Shown here: piece after piece, positions 50,353 to 50,981 of the stretch
Layout of the letters: the number at the start of each line of letters is the position of its first letter
Numbering within the stretch: position 1 is the stretch's first letter
Assembly (NCBI GenBank): GCA_037441525.1
Contig: JBBISA010000030.1
Span: 1-50,981, forward strand
DNA from: SKVR01 sp037441525
GTDB taxonomy: Bacteria; Bacteroidota; Bacteroidia; Bacteroidales; UBA7960
Reading direction: 5' to 3'
Length of the DNA stretch: 50,981 nucleotides
The notes under the pieces: model-generated
The model's input: the letters and a program-made list of their open reading frames with translations, nothing else
Told to the model about the DNA's origin: nothing
The model's database searches: none
Made by a program: the position numbers and the translations under genes

Positions 50353-50981
50353 ATGAAACGAAGAGAATTTATCCGCAATGCATCAATTGGTGGCGCTGTC
50401 ATGGCAGCCGTTCCCGGAGTATTATCAGCATCAACCCTAGATACTGAGTCGCGCAGGAGATCCAACAGGGCAAAATTCAATCTAAAATATGCACCCGGGT
50501 TGGGTACCTTTCGCGAACATGCAGGCAATGACCCCATTGACGAAATTAAATTTATGTCCGATCAGGGCTTCCGGGCTATTTTCGATAATGGTTTTATGGG
50601 GAAAGATGCAGCTTTGCAGGATAAAATAATGAACGAACTTGCAAAACAAGGCATGGATTTCGGGCCCTACGTTCTATACGCCGACTTTGGCAATACATCA
50701 ATGGTTGTCAATGATCCCGAAAAGAAGGAGATGTTGAAAAACCGCGTAAAAGCAGCTGTTGAGCTTCAAAAACGTACCGGTGCCAATCAGGCCCTTATGG
50801 TTCCCGGGCGCTTCGATGAACGGCTACACTGGGATTACCAAACGGCTAATGTAATTGACACCATGCGCATGCTTTGCGATATTGCAGGGCCAAGCAACCT
50901 GGTAATTGTGCTTGAACCGCTCAATGGCCTGCGCGATCACCCCGGGTTATTCCTTACCACCATCCCCCAATCCTATATGAT
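50353..50981 (+). CDS. Tat-exported sugar phosphate isomerase/epimerase-like (hydroxypyruvate isomerase-like) protein, partial
   Basis: The first 209 residues of a gene that continues beyond the window. It opens with a twin-arginine signal, MKRREFIRNASIGGAVMAAV (RR at 3-4), followed by a TIM-barrel start: KYAPGLGTF, IDEIKFMSDQGFRAIFDNGFMG, GPYVLYADF, TGANQALMVPGRF and LVIVLEPLNGL (metal-ligand Glu). These fit the xylose-isomerase-like TIM-barrel family near hydroxypyruvate isomerase. Tat-exported members are common in Bacteroidota, and their true substrates are mostly unknown. The ATG at 50353 is chosen because the Tat motif follows it at once. Confidence 0.85.
   Translation, partial: MKRREFIRNASIGGAVMAAVPGVLSASTLDTESRRRSNRAKFNLKYAPGLGTFREHAGNDPIDEIKFMSDQGFRAIFDNGFMGKDAALQDKIMNELAKQGMDFGPYVLYADFGNTSMVVNDPEKKEMLKNRVKAAVELQKRTGANQALMVPGRFDERLHWDYQTANVIDTMRMLCDIAGPSNLVIVLEPLNGLRDHPGLFLTTIPQSYM

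Noticed and set aside
1..50981. CRISPR array, intact insertion sequence or prophage
   Set aside because: No regularly spaced direct repeats, no transposase or integrase motif and no structural phage genes were seen. The single endolysin-like gene is not enough for a prophage call.

Overview
The window is chromosomal DNA of a member of the Bacteroidota, probably a Bacteroidales/Marinilabiliales-type or related environmental lineage. The evidence is a type IX secretion (T9SS) C-terminal sorting tail, the small ribosomal protein THX, -7 boxes of the TAnnTTTG type, a CarboxypepD-reg-like TonB receptor, a RemB/Wzi-type outer-membrane protein, LytS/LytTR pairs and a radical SAM/lipoprotein pair of a Bacteroidetes-restricted type. 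No rRNA, tRNA, CRISPR array, intact transposase or prophage was seen.

Region 1 (1-2.1 kb) is accessory. It holds a broken type I restriction specificity gene (hsdS) bounded by a perfect 17-bp inverted repeat, then a DUF2975 membrane protein with its small XRE regulator. Region 2 (2.2-9.6 kb) is mostly housekeeping: a DUF4256 protein, a beta-helix lipoprotein, a TPR membrane protein, ribH with an unusual acidic tail, fmt, an HU protein with a clear promoter and terminator, an arginase/agmatinase-family enzyme overlapping trmH, and thx. Region 3 (9.6-12.5 kb) is a two-gene minus-strand operon that I read as murL-murD2, the alternative route to D-glutamate in peptidoglycan (L-Glu ligation, then epimerisation on the nucleotide precursor). 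Region 4 (12.6-23.3 kb) has YqgE, an unknown secreted protein, an NlpC/P60 peptidase, aroK, a polysaccharide flippase, wecB, an MFS exporter, hemW and a Wzi/RemB-like beta-barrel protein, so several genes concern the cell surface.

Region 5 (23.6-36.4 kb) is patchier. It has a TonB-dependent receptor split by one frameshift, two overlapping flavodoxin-like reductases, an orphan LytS kinase, a radical SAM/SPASM enzyme joined to a small lipoprotein, an unknown secreted protein behind a perfect 22-bp palindrome, panE, a decayed fibronectin-III-like gene end, an endolysin-like M15 peptidase and two alpha/beta hydrolases. Two copies of a dispersed palindromic repeat lie here, at 21.44 and 32.83 kb. 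Region 6 (36.4-45.5 kb) has a LytS/LytTR two-component pair, a large hybrid histidine kinase and a 1.4-kresidue secreted GH81 beta-1,3-glucanase with CBM6-like and CBM56-like modules and a T9SS tail. Region 7 (45.8-50.98 kb) has a DEAD-box helicase with a long leader, a pirin, an oxygen-dependent fatty acid desaturase, a C_GCAxxG_C_C protein and a Tat-exported sugar isomerase-like gene that runs off the end.

Best candidates for something under-described: the murL-murD2 pair in this phylum, the inverted-repeat-bounded hsdS fragment, the radical SAM/lipoprotein pair, and the dispersed palindromic repeat. All protein functions are assigned by motif reading only. No database search was possible.
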